This document shows, in pieces, positions 50,136 to 62,678 of a stretch of DNA of 64,000 bases (position 1 is its first letter; every line of letters begins with the position of its first letter). The notes under the pieces were generated by a model that was given only the letters and a program-made list of their open reading frames with translations, did no database searches and was not told the origin of the DNA. Source of the stretch: Psoroptes ovis (taxonomy: Eukaryota > Arthropoda > Arachnida > Sarcoptiformes > Psoroptidae). Location of the stretch: assembly GCA_002943765.1 (NCBI GenBank), contig PQWQ01000026.1, forward strand, positions 62,001 to 126,000, in the 5' to 3' direction. The position numbers and the translations under genes were made by a program.

Positions 50136-52096
50136 TCAATTTGACAGCTCACAAACACATGATGATGGCAGCCGATACATACGCATTTTTGGACAATTAA
50201 TTGTATTTTTATCATTGTTTTGATTTGAGTCATTGTTGTTATGATGTACGATCGAAATCAACATGACTGTACGATATTTTTGTTTACATTTTACCGATAT
50301 CGATCGTTGATTATGATTACGATGATGACAATCACTGATGTAATTACAGCTTTGATCGACGTTCGTACATAATTCGATTGGTATTTGTTGAAAATAAAAT
50401 GAACTTTGTAATATTAAATGATAGATATTTTTAATATCTTTAATTACTGATGGTCGTATGTATTTACGTTCTGAATCGCATAAGGTACCGTTTACATTGT
50501 TCATGATTTTATTTCTTCCATGATTATTATTATTGTTTTGATTTAAATCATTCGAATAAACTTGAAACAATGGTTTATAACCATTGAAATCGTCCATATT
50601 TTCAGGCAGCTCAACATACATATCATCGATGATTGATGTACAATTGGTTATGATTGAATTGACGTAGTCACTAAAAACATTAGATAGTAGATATCGATGA
50701 TTAATTTTCATTTTTAAAAAATTGTCAAAATTTAAACAACTTACATTGGATAACTTGAATCATATTCACAATAACCTGCTTGCCGGGCACATTCAATACC
50801 TTGTGTTGGAAAATTTTTAATATTTGGATAATTTGAAATTGTATCGAACAAAAACGGTGTTTGACCATGATGACCACCATGTTGATGAATATCATAATTC
50901 AAAAATGATTCAACACCTTTAAATGCTAACTTATGTATATTATCACTACTTTCAGCTTCCATAGGATATGATATATATTTTTTATAATCATTTGTGATCA
51001 ATGACATATCATCATCATCGTCATTATCACCAAGGCTATTGTTCAAACGATATGTCGTATTACCATTCGATGATTTCATTGATTTCATTGTTCGATTACG
51101 ATTATTATTATTATTATTGAAAAATTCTAATAATGCTTTTCGATTATTATCATCATCATAATTGTGATTATTTTTAGAATTATTAGAATCTTTGAAATGA
51201 TCAATAACAGTGTCTTCATCATCATCATCATCATCATTCGATGATTCGTTCATTTGTATCGAATTTGTTGATAATAAATGATCATTTTGTATTGATTGTG
51301 ATGATGACGATGGTAAAGGTTTGAAACCATATTCCAATTTAAGGTTTAATGCTTTTTCTTGATTATAATTATAATTATTATTATTCGATAGTTTTTTCAC
51401 CTGTCTATTATTTGAATTACTATATTTATTGATTGGTTTTCGTTGACGATTATTTATCGATGATGTTGGACGGTATTGATTGATTGATTTTTTCTTTTTC
51501 GAATCATTATTAGCCATTGAATCATCGTTGACATATTTATTCACTGGTGATTGTTGGTGTTTGTTTGATTGTGTTGATGCTGGAGGTTCAGCAACTGTGC
51601 TATATGCATTCGAATTACTACTTGTCAGCGATTTAGTCTCGATTTGATGATTTACAATGTTCTTATCACCATCACCAGCGAATTTATCTGTTGGAAATCG
51701 TACATTTGATGGCAATGTTTTTGTTGACAGAAATTGATTACCGATCGATAATGGATTATTGAATTCTTCAAAAGTTGTACCATCAAATGTTTCGAAAGCA
51801 ATGCTTGGATCTTGCGGTAATAATGTTTGACCATTGCTGAGAGATGGAATCATTGATAGGCCACCATTGTCGAATTCATTTTGCCATAATGAATTTTTCA
51901 TCACGAATGAACGTGTAAATAATGGATTTTTCAAATAACGATTCAGATTATTACGTATTAATGATGATAATATATTTGATGATGATGATGTTGTTTGAGC
52001 TGGATTAATCATCATCATCATCATCATTGATAATGATATCAATATCATCACTATGATTGAATTGTGTAGAAATGACATTTTGAATTTCTTTGACAT
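50136..52096 (-). CDS. Spatzle-like cystine-knot secreted protein
   Basis: Exons 52096..50745 and 50670..50136 give 628 aa. A signal peptide is clear (MSFLHNSIIVMILISLSMMM region). A long pro-region follows, rich in Asn, Ser, Asp and Lys runs. The end of exon 1 has GIECARQAGYCEYDSSYP; exon 2 carries a Spatzle-type knot: GTLCDSERKYIRPSV, FQQIPIELC, QSCNY, SVKCKQKYRTVMLIS and the closing RLPSSCVCEL. Nine cysteines are seen in exon 2. Spatzle proteins are Toll-receptor ligands in immunity and development, usually released by proteolysis of the pro-region. A basic cleavage site cannot be chosen with confidence. The paralogue (spz3 to spz6 type) is not assigned. An Asn/Asp insert splits the last knot strands. 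Confidence 0.75.
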
Positions 52097-53029
52097 TTTT
52101 GTTCGTAAGAAACAACCAGTTCAATTTGTCATCGTAGTTTGAATTCGAATTGAAATTTTTAATGCACCCAACACTAAGAACTATAGTCTTATTGATGGAT
52201 TCAAACTATTAAAAATATATTTCAAACTAAAACCAACCAAACTATTTGTTTATTGGACATGGAATCATTTTGTTTTACCTTTGAAATCATGTTTTGTCCA
52301 ATATATTTATAAGACCAGAAAAAAATATGAATTTTCACTATGAATCTATTCGGGTTCTCCATTAATTGTGTTTAAGAGAATAATCAATGAATGAATACTG
52401 TCAAATGAATATGGCTTGAAAAAAACAAGAGAACTACCTTAACAATTCAATAATAAAACAATGACAGAAGAGTTCTTTTTTGATTTTAATCAAAGAAAGA
52501 AAATTGTATTAAATCATATCATATGATAATTGTAATTATAAATAAACAAAATAAACGAAATAAATAAATGATAATCAAAAGTAAATATTACTAGTCCATG
52601 ACGATTGATATAGAAAATAGAAAAGCAAAAATTAATGTTGAATCAATTCATTCAGCCATCCATTCAATTCATTTTACTATTAATAAAACAAATGAAATTA
52701 TGATTATTTATAATACGAAATAATTTTAATTATTATAATCATCGTATAATGACCGAATGATGATGATGATTTCAATGATTATTGTTGCTCCAGAATGTCA
52801 ATTCAACTCTTACAATCAACTCAACTACAATGGACACCGAATAAGCTTATAAATATACTTATTAATAGCAAGTAAAACTAACTGAAAAAATGTCCACACT
52901 CGAATGAATTGCAAATAATTTATATGATCTATGAATTCGAAGCGTTAGTATGATAATCAATTGAATCAAAGACAAAAAACAATGACACAGTGGACATAAT
53001 AAATAAATAAATGAAATAATTTAAATAAA

Positions 53030-53110
53030 TTAGGTTGTCCGAAAAGTTCTGGTCGATTTCCTCAAAGCAACTCTATTGATTAAGCCGAATGAACTTTTCG
53101 GACAACCTAA
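53030..53110. repeat. Palindromic mariner-like MITE, copy 4
   Basis: An 81-bp inverted repeat with well-kept ends, TTAGGTTGTCCGAAAAGTTC on the left and the matching ACTTTTCGGACAACCTAA on the right. TA follows on the right (53111-53112), while the left flank reads AA. It is probably the best-preserved copy and shares its centre with copy 3. Confidence 0.78.
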
Positions 53111-54075
53111 TATCATTTTCGAAGAAACGAAAAAAATCGGGTCAAATAACCTAAATATTATAAACGATTGAATTATGATAAATATTGTCATTCGGTTGCT
53201 TGGTTACTTATTGTTCAAAGACCTTTGACACCTTAAGGCTTATTCATTTATTAAAAACCATTGACGATAATGATAATCAATATTATCAAATAAATAAATG
53301 AATGTAAATGCTAATGATGATGACAATATCTATGAATATTTTTAGAAATATCATCAATTTTAATTGTTTCATAGGGTAAATTATGGCATTTTCAATTTGA
53401 TATCACAGTCCCATATATTGACACACACACACACATGTTCAACCATCCAGTTTACTGACCATTCATGATATTGATTCATTTATTCAACAATGAAGACTAT
53501 GACGAACTAGATCTTAAAAACTAAACACCGAATAACTATGGCCAATCACCTTTAAAAAAAAATCATTTGAATCAAATAATTTATATCATCGAATGGAATA
53601 AATTCAACCATCCATATAATAATTAAATCATTTCACATTTTTAGAAAAAAAATGACCAAAAATAAATGTGATTCATTAATTTTCGTACTAAATTATAATC
53701 CGAATTAAATAAACTTTTGCTTTCATCTTCGATTCATTCTTGTCAAATGAAAACATAAATGAATGAACCAATTTGAATTAAAACCAAATGCCTTGCCAGA
53801 AGCAGCAGAAATAACATTGCAACATTTGAAAGGAAATTTGTGCGGGAAAAATTGTAATTTGAAAATTTTGGCAATTTTCAAATTACCCTCTTAAAAAAAA
53901 CATCTTAAACATTGCACTTGTATGATTCAAGGATGTTTTTGTTTTAATTTCTATGACTTGGAGTAAGCATCGGAGATTTGATGGGCGAAATCCGGCAAAA
54001 TCTGACTAAGATTTGAAAAAAATTCAAAAATTTGAAAATTCAAAATTCGAATTTTCAAAAAAAAAAAAAAAAAAA

Positions 54076-54097
54076 TTCGCAGACGTCCTTTATGAAC
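54076..54097. repeat. Short dispersed repeat (copy B)
   Basis: TTCGCAGACGTCC plus TTTATGAAC, preceded by an A run of about 17. It matches the sequence at 8578-8599 except for one base. Confidence 0.4.
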
Positions 54098-54848
54098 AAA
54101 TCATTCAATGTTCAAAAAAATGTAAACACATTTTCTGTTATCATCATCTGTTTATTTTCATTTGATTTTTTTTTTTTTTTTTGTTCTGCAATTTTACAAT
54201 TAAACATTTAATCTTCTGTTTTTTTTCGATGCAAAATTGCATCTCTGCAAATCAAACACAACACGACAAGAACGATGTCGAACGTGTCTTATGAAATTGA
54301 AAGTGTTTTTGTCGAATTAAAAATTCAATGACTGATTCTACAGTTTTTTTTGATGATGATGATGATGATGATGCAGTGATAAACCTTGTCATTCGCTTTG
54401 AGATGCATATTTGTTTTCTATCAAATTGTTTATTTACATTTTTTTGATAAATTATGAATAATTTTCGATAGTTTTTTGCTACCAACAACGAGAAGCGTAC
54501 AACCACCTTTATTTTCTTCGAAAAAAAAACAAATAAACCATTTGTGATAATGTACAAAATATGTTTGTTCGTTCGTTTGTTTTTGCTTGTATTTTCCTTG
54601 TTTTGATGATATGATAATCATCGATAGTTGTTGAATATAAACAATATATTTTTGTAAACATATAAACTAAACATACGATTGCCGATAATATATTATAAAC
54701 AGCCTAATATTACTTGAAATAATCATCATCAATTATTGACAATATTTCGATTTTTCATCAATCGAATAATCGAAAATAAGCGAGTAATGATATTGTCAAT
54801 TGTAATATTGTGTTGACAAAAGAAATAATAAATAAATTATTATGAAAA

Positions 54849-57800
54849 ATGTTTACTAAAAATATTGAAAAAATATTTCTATTTCTATTATTAATGCTTT
54901 GTGCTAGTATTCTTTGTCCAACAACAAATGATAATGATAATCTCGAAAATGATAATAATCCAAATAATAATAATGAATCTAAAAGATCATCACTAATTCA
55001 ATTGTTCCTTTCACCATCGATATCATCGTATAGTGATTATCATAATCATCATCATCATCATTTTGATTCTACAATTATTGCTACATCCAAAACACTAACA
55101 TCGACAACACCTTTACAAATTGATTCGAATTTACAACAATCATCATCGACGATTATTTACAATCATGGTGATGATAATGATGATAAAGCTTCTAGCAATT
55201 TAAAATTGCATTCGAAATCAAATACAACAGCAACGATTATAAAAGAAGCTACGACCACTAAATTAAAATCAAATAAAATTGGAAAATGTGTGAATAACAT
55301 CGTTCAGAAATTTATTCATTTATCACTGCCTGTTTGTTATCGAAATACATCGAAATTTTGTAATAAAAATATAAGAAGACCATCATCATCTATATCGCAA
55401 ATCGATGAAAAATTCAATATTTCTAGTCATACAAATAAAAATGATTCTATTGTTGTTGTTTCAAATCAAAGTATTGATCGACAACAATCGACAAAATTCA
55501 GCGATTTTGTTGGACCATTGATCAAAATTAAAACAACAGTAGAATCATCACAAGATATGCTTTCATTTGAAGAATGGCGTAAGAAAATTTCAGAACAAAT
55601 GGAACGTGAAAATAGTAATAAACAAGAACAATTTGTAAATGAAATGAATAGCGCTGGACAACATAATAATAATAAACCAGATTCAATAAATGAACAGAAA
55701 CAAAAATCATCATCAATCAAAATGACCACAAATCGTGCACGAAATTTTGCATCGAATGAATGTGGTGCAAAAATTGTTGATTCAAATTCAGAAGCAACAT
55801 TTGTTAATCGTATTTTGAATGAACAAATGGATGAATATATGTTGAATCCATGTAAAATAAAAAATTGGTTTGTCATTGAATTGTGCGAGACAATACAACC
55901 ACAATATTTGGAAATGGCAAATTTTGAATTATATTCATCGGTTCCGAAAGAATTCACAATATTCGCTAGCGAACATTATCCAAATCGTAATGGATGGAGT
56001 CAATTAGGCAATCTTACAGCGAACGATGTACGAACAATACAGGGGTTTAAGCTGCAAAATAATGGCTTTGCCAAATACATTAAAATTGAATTTCATTCAT
56101 TTTATGGTTCACAACATTATTGCCCTATTAGTTTGATACGTATATTTGGTACTAGTCTATTTGATGAAGTTGAACGTATTGATAATCCAGAAAAACAATC
56201 TACAATTGATTTCAATGATAATCAACAACCACAACAGCAGCAGCAACAACAACATAATTCAATTTATGAAGAAGATGGACAAAAAATTGAATCAACAAAA
56301 AATAAAAATGAAACTGATTTAGACTTGTTTGGAAGTGCTAAAAATGCTGTCGTAAATGTTGTACGTAAAGCATTTAATTGTAAGTCAATTCATTATTTGT
56401 TTTGTTATTTGATTTCTAATTTTTCATTTACCCCCTTCTTCTAAATCACAGTTACATTATTCAATCAATTATTATTCAAAGAAAATAAATCCAAATCAAA
56501 CCAAACAGATGTAGAATCATTCGAAGTTACTTATAATCAAAGTAAAATTGTACAAATTTACCCATTGTTCGAAGATATGATGGCCGAATGTGAAATATAT
56601 TTTTTCCAGCTACCTACAACGACAACAACAACAACAATTTCTTCGCTAAAAAATTCAACATCATTGCAAATACCGAATAAATGCCTGTTCTATCATTCAC
56701 TGTTATTCGATGATAAACAATTATTTAAAATAATGTCCACACAATATTTTCTGCGAAAATATTTTGATGAAAATTTATATTTTCAATGTAGTAAATCGGT
56801 AAATGAAACCCAATTGACAGATTCGTTATTGATTGTAGAAAAATTTGTACGATTGAACAATAATAATAATAATTCTGAAAATTTAAGAAAAGATGATAAA
56901 CACCAACCAATAATTCTACAGCTAAATGGTAATGATGATTCAACAACAACAAACATTAAGTCATCATTTATATCGTCAACTATGTTTGCAGCTGGTAGTA
57001 TTAGCAGCGGTGATAGTGCAACTAATGATAATCTGCCTGAAATAATCTCGATGAATATCACGACGAAATTGGAACCATCAATAACAGAGCCAATCGTTTC
57101 ACAACCGATTACCACACAATCGATGAGTCCAACTTTATCCATAGCAAATAATCAACATCAATCAGAGATTATAGCTACATCTTCACCAGTGAAAATTGAA
57201 ATAATTTCGACAATCGTGTCAACTGATACGAATGATACGAATCAATCACATTATTTAGATCAATTAGTTAATCCATCCAGTGAAACTGAAAATGATTATC
57301 AATCATTGAGTTCGATGAGTGGACAATCAAAAGAAGCTGTAATCATACGTCTTACAAATCGTATAAAAAATTTGGAAAAAAATATATCGCTAATGTCAAC
57401 ATATCTAGAAAATTTAAGCGTCCGCTATCGAAAACAAATGGAAGAAATGCAAGCAATATTCAATCAAACATTCGATCATTTCAATACATCAGCTAGAATG
57501 GCAGCCGAAAAAGATTCCAAACAACAAGAATTAATAATGAATTTACAAAATGAAATTGTTGGATTGAATAATCGTTTTGATAATGTTTTCAAAGATATTG
57601 AACAAAATAATTGGCTATTTCTTCGTATACACTTGGGTTTGATGATTATTGAATTGACAATCGTTGGCATATGTTGTCTAGTATTTTATCTTGGTTTCAA
57701 ACATAATTTAAATCAAATAAAGCAAACGCATTTCATGAATTCACCTGGAAAATTTCCTGTTGCACAATTAGAATTGAATTGTTTGAAGCTAAAAAATAAT

Positions 57801-58104
57801 TCTCAAATCAAACAAAAACAACAATCAAAGGTAAGAATCATAATCAAAATTAATACCCATTTAAATTAATCATAAAACTTTCAATTCTCTTCCATAGAAA
57901 AATGAATATCAACGATCTAAATCATTGTCAAATATACAACCATTGATTATAAATCACAATGATTTATCATTTATTTTCGATAATAAAGAAAATATCGATA
58001 CAAATAATAATAAAAATAATAACAGCCATAACAATGATAGATCGACAACGAATGCTGCTGCTTTAATATCTGATGTATTGAAATCGATTAATCAAAATAT
58101 TTAA
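54849..58104 (+). CDS. SUCO: SUN domain-containing ossification factor homologue (SUCO/SLP1)
   Basis: Exons 54849..56379, 56452..57830 and 57898..58104 give 1038 aa. A signal peptide starts the protein (FLFLLLMLCASILC). After a Ser/Asn-rich stretch comes LSFEEWRKKISEQ, then the SUN-like domain at about 300-435: FASNECGAKIVDSNSEA, MLNPCKIKNWFVIELCETIQ, FTIFASEHYPNR and YCPISLIRIFGTSLFDE. Near 830-900 is a coiled coil (RLTNRIKNLEKNISLMSTY), followed by one membrane helix at about 904-927 (LGLMIIELTIVGICCLVFYL). SUCO/SLP1 proteins sit in the rough ER membrane and support folding of selected secretory and membrane proteins. The start ATG at 54849 is the first giving the signal peptide; an ATG at 54842 is in a dead frame. 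Confidence 0.9.
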
Positions 58105-60373
58105 AATGATCATCAATTAATTAATTGATTTCGATTTATTTCTCATAACATAATCTAAATTCGAATTAAATTGTGATAACAGAGTATTTTGTATGCGAAT
58201 ATCAAATATTTAATGAGTGTTGCATGCCATTTTACAATTGTGACCACCAACCAACCACCTTATTCAAGTTTACATGTTTTTTTTTGGATAAAAACAATAT
58301 TTTTATCAATTTATTTATTTATTTTTATTGTCATTTTCATTAATTTCATTTATTATTTCATTAAATTATTCAGATTAAAACACAGCAAAAAACATATGAC
58401 AAAGCTAAATTTTCGAATGATTTATCTGTTTGCATCCGCCGTTTGATTGTTTCAAAAATGATGATTATCAGTCAGTATGTATGTGTATTGATTTGCCATT
58501 TTCAAGGTTAATTTTCGTTTGAAATGTAAAAAAAAATGATCATCCAACGTAAGTCATGGATAGATAGATGGATGAATGGTTGGAAAATTGCAATTTGTGT
58601 ATGCTAAAACGTTCAATTTTGGTCATGGTATGATGATTTACATGTGTGTGTGTGGTGATTTGTGTTCGTATGTTTCAAGCTTAAAAGTTTTAAAAGTGTT
58701 TAAAGTATTGATTCGGAGTTTTGAAATTCGATTTCGTAGTTTTTAATGAAATTTTCAAGTGTATAATTATGAAATTAAACTTGAAAATTACGAATTTAAA
58801 CTTTAAATTTTTTTTTAAATTTCCAATCATTGTATGCACACACACACACATATACGAATGCTGAAGAATTATTTGAATTTTTGAAAATCAATAATTATTG
58901 GTTCGGTGCGTATTGTTGAATTGATTTTTGACAAATTCAAAAATGTTCTGAACAAAATATTCTTCATCCGATGAATGATTGGGTTGCGGCAATATTTATG
59001 TGATAACACCATTATTCATTTCCTCAACCGAAATGTTTCCTCAAAACAAATATGCAATAATTATCATCATTAATTGTTTGATTTGACTTGATTATTGACG
59101 ATAATGATGATGATGATGATGATCAACCATTTGAGTTGTCCATGAATTATCTGGAACGGATATTTTTTAAATATTTATTTATCAAAAAAAAAATTTAAAT
59201 TCAATGTTGAATTTTTTGTGTTTTTCAAACAATTTTAATTACGTGCCATGTGCAGTATGTGTGATATGGTGCATTGTTGTGAAATGATTTTGTATTTTTT
59301 CAAAAAAAAAAAATTTGAAATTAAGTCATCAAAATCGAAACATCTATGGTGATTGTACAAAGGCTCAATTTGTTGTCATTTGTCAAAGAAAAATTGGATG
59401 TTTACCACTACAAATGGAGTCCAAGATTAGCTTTAACTAATATTTAAAGGTTTATTTGAATTGTCTTTTCATTAAAAGTTTACAAGTTTCTAAAGGTTTA
59501 AAGTTCAAAGATATTTCAAATAAATATTTTGTAAAAGGTAAATGGCCGTTATATGTTTCAAGTTTAAACTTGTTTTCCAGGCCAAAAACAAACACACACA
59601 CACACACACACACACTTGTATGTTTGGTGTTGTATTGTTTATTATGATTCATTCATTCATTGTTCAATGCAATATACCGATTTGATGATAATCGACTTAA
59701 GAAATGAATAAATAAATTCTTAGGGCGCAATCTTTTTGTGGACAAAACAATTGATTCGAAAAACAATAATTTCACAAATTGTCATCAGTATTTTATTCAC
59801 TTTGATTTATTTCATGTTGCTTGGACTCTTTAAAAGTTTATCATTTTGAAAATTTGAAAATTCGAACAAAATCATCATCATTCAAATGGTCAAGTAAACA
59901 TTTCAAGTATTTATTTGTGTCCATTTGTGCAAATATATTTCTATCATCTTCATCACCATAAATCGTTATGCACATTGATTATGTGCTTGTGATGTGTGTG
60001 TAATCATTTCAATCATTGTGAATGAACAGCCATCATCAGTATCAACAACACCCAAAAAAAAGAAAATTCATTTGCATCAACCAGTTCGAAAGCCTTTGAA
60101 ATAATCGGTGATTGAATTGAATGCGCTGACAGTTCGTTTCAATCATTGATTTTTATTACCCTTATTGAAGTGTATGACTTTGATTGAAGAATCAATGTGT
60201 GCAATCAACGAATGAATATCGTTACATAATTCTGCTTGTTTTAATTCATATGTCCATCTATTTCTCTTTCGATTTTGGTTCTTCGACAAGTAAAGGTGGC
60301 AATAAGAGTGAAAATTTCCAATTTATCTTAAATACATTCAATTTTTCTTCACCATAATCCAAATGACTTAAAA
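58105..60373. other. Intergenic region between SUCO and the sphingomyelinase D-like gene
   Basis: A 2.3-kb AT-rich stretch. It holds an (AC)n microsatellite at 59592-59615, a shorter one near 58838, and GATGAT repeats near 59105. A hydrophobic frame at 58189-58446 is low-complexity and starts with a non-ATG codon or inside AT-rich sequence; I do not support it as a gene. Confidence 0.5.
59592..59615. repeat. (AC)n microsatellite
   Basis: About 12 AC units in the intergenic region upstream of the sphingomyelinase D-like gene. Confidence 0.85.
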
Positions 60374-61744
60374 ATGTATATTGACCATTATTATCGTCAT
60401 CGTCTTCGTACATCATTTCTTGTTGTACAACTGGTTTGTTTATTTTTATTTTCAATTAATGCCGTGTACTTAATAACCACCTCTGATATTGATACTGATA
60501 AAAATATCGATGATAATAATAATAATAGAAGAAATGATTATGATCATGAAAATCGAAATGTTTATAATGATACCAGCCGTAATGACAATAATCGCCAAGA
60601 TAATTCTGGCTATGATTGTAAGTGTTTATTTGATTTAATCTAAGAATTATATCTTGATGAATTTCTTAAATTTATTGGCAGTGAAAACATCATTTTCATT
60701 TAATCAAAAAAGAGATCGTCGACCATTTTATAATATTGGTCATATGTGTAATTCGATAAAGAAAACCTTGGACCATATTGGACGTGGTGCGAATGCAGTC
60801 GAAGTTGATATTACATTCAAATCGGATGACATTTATCTTTTCCATGGTTATCCATGTGATTGTTTTCGTTATTGTTGGGATCGTGAATTATTGTCCGATT
60901 ATTTACGTTTTACGCGACAAGCTACCACGCCGGGTAGCCCGAATTATAATCCACGTTGGGCAATTTTATATTTTGATATTAAATTGAAATCATTGACAAG
61001 TGAAGAAAAATATGCAAATGGAAAGCGATTTGCCAATCATATGGCATCATTCTTTTTCAATGAAATACCAATCAGATCAACGATTCGTTTTATAATTGCC
61101 ATTTCATATGCTGATGATGAAAATTTCATTCATGGCTTTATTCATCAATTGAAAGAATTAGGATTATATGAACCTTATCGACAGTAATAAGTCAATAATA
61201 TATTCAATGCTTTGCAATTTTGAATTAACAATTCGTTCTCTTTTTTAATAGTTTCTTAGGTTATGACATTGGAATCGAAAGAGATGTTGATCGTGTACAA
61301 ATGATATGGCGACAATTTAACATAACAAATGTTTGGCAAGGTGAAGGCATAACGAATTGTATAAATCCGATTGCTGGTCATCAATTAGAAAAACTGGTAC
61401 AACTACGTGATAGTCGAATGAATTATTTTTCCAAGGTGTATCGATGGACTATTGATCTTAGCGAATCATTGCGTTCAGTATTATCATATCATATCGACGG
61501 AGTTATGACAAATCATCCTGAACGTGTGCTGCGTATAATTACCGGTGATTCGGATTTTGCTCGTAATTATCGATTAGCAACAATCAAAGATGACCCGTTC
61601 AAGCGTATTCGTGCATTACCTCGAGCAGATGGCCGAAATTGGATACCGAAATATAATCGAGCAGGTAGGATAACGAGGGCTATCGCTGATTTTACCGATT
61701 CATTACGATATTATATTCGAGATATTTTTGGTTCAATTTTTTGA
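60374..61744 (+). CDS. Sphingomyelinase D-like phosphodiesterase (GDPD-like fold)
   Basis: Exons 60374..60617, 60682..61183 and 61252..61744 give 412 aa. The N-terminus has a signal-like hydrophobic segment (residues ~13-33), then an Asp/Asn-rich linker to about residue 80. The catalytic domain follows: RPFYNIGHM with the probable catalytic His102, NAVEVD with metal ligands E122 and D124, FHGYPCDC with the second His136, ILYFDIKLK with a further acidic ligand, and near the end LATIKDDPF, the tail motif that separates this group from ordinary GDPD enzymes. The family cleaves sphingomyelin or lysophospholipids, often with cyclic phosphate products, and includes spider venom enzymes; relatives occur in ticks and mites. 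All key residues seem present, so activity is likely, but substrate and toxicity cannot be read from sequence. Splice sites are good. Confidence 0.85.
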
Positions 61745-61889
61745 AAAATCTGGAAAAAACTATTTTGGGAAATCATTGTAATTTTAACAAGCAAAAAAAT
61801 GTTGAATTTTATTTTTCTCATTTATTCGTTTACAAGTCACTACTAAATACACTTATTTATTCACACTATTTTGATCATCACTAAAGTTT

Positions 61890-62387
61890 TCAATTAAATT
61901 GATTTTTTCTTCCATTACGAATCAATATGAATACGGCAACTAAAAAGCTTAACATTGACAATGTGAACGATATTTTTGTCATAAAATTGTGTGACATTTG
62001 TGCCAGTAAAAATGACAACACAACCACAATCGAATCAGTGATGACGAATGTATGCAACAATAAATTAGCGATTTGTAGTCCAAATTGACCAGTGATGGCG
62101 GCAAATTGTCCAATAATTCCGACAACGATTGTTGCAGCACCAAACATCAGATCATCACGATCCAATGACATCATAACATATGCATTAAGAAATACATCGA
62201 ATGTCAATAAAAATAGTAACAATGCTCGTGCAATAATAACCGAATATGAATCATTAAAATTATGATGATGATGATGATATTGACCATTATTTGGTGTTGA
62301 TCGGTCAAGAATATTTAAATCATCATGAGATCCTTGTTGTTGTTGTTGTTGATGTTTCGGTGAATCAATCAAAATTTTTACGGCCAT
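61890..62387 (-). CDS. Four-pass membrane protein, possibly TMEM138-like
   Basis: A single-exon frame of 165 aa. Residues 1-46 are polar with poly-Q and poly-H runs. Four hydrophobic segments follow: ALLLFLLTFDVFLNAYVMM, then about 81-100, LLLHTFVITDSIVVVLSFLL and SFTLSMLSFLVAVFILI, ending with a basic tail. The first segment and the spacing recall TMEM138, and the overall topology also recalls TMEM107; both are ciliary transition-zone-related proteins. This rests on memory of short stretches only, so the name is a suggestion. The ATG is the first in the frame. It converges with the sphingomyelinase D-like gene (145 bp) and lies downstream of PHPT1 on the same strand. Confidence 0.6.
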   Translation of the reverse strand: MAVKILIDSPKHQQQQQQGSHDDLNILDRSTPNNGQYHHHHHNFNDSYSVIIARALLLFLLTFDVFLNAYVMMSLDRDDLMFGAATIVVGIIGQFAAITGQFGLQIANLLLHTFVITDSIVVVLSFLLAQMSHNFMTKISFTLSMLSFLVAVFILIRNGRKNQFN

Positions 62388-62678
62388 CTTTTTTATTAAA
62401 AGTTTTTAGCTTAAACATTCAAATCAAACAATGTCATATGATGATGATGATGAGTGCTTTGTTTGCTGATTTATATTTGATTTACGATTTCAATTCATAA
62501 TTTGAAAAGACGCAGTATTCCGATGTAAACAAAACAATTATAAATCAAAGAATAATCATATCATTTGACAGCGCCATCCGTATGTAAGATTCTCAAGAAC
62601 TCGAATATCAATTTACAAATTTTTATTCAATTTGATATATTCGGTAAAATATTCAAGTGATTTTAATGATGTTATCAA

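Larger units (their letters stand above)
52097..54848. other. Intergenic region between the Spatzle-like gene and SUCO
   Basis: A 2.75-kb divergent spacer. It contains a MITE (53030-53110), a short (AC)n at 53421-53435, A and T runs near 54059-54075 and 54167-54181, and copy B of a short dispersed repeat. The open frames near 54252-54621 on the minus strand are AT-rich and unrelated to any family I know. Confidence 0.5.

Noticed and set aside
53421..53435. CRISPR-like or tandem array around AC repeats
   Set aside because: It is a plain dinucleotide microsatellite; no spacer-repeat architecture occurs anywhere in the window, and the genome is eukaryotic.
54252..54621. Two overlapping minus-strand frames upstream of SUCO
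   Set aside because: Both are AT-rich with GATGAT-derived serine runs, lack known motifs and lie where a promoter is expected.
58189..58446. Hydrophobic 85-codon frame after SUCO
   Set aside because: The hydrophobicity comes from TTT/ATT-rich DNA; no signal or family pattern and no convincing start.
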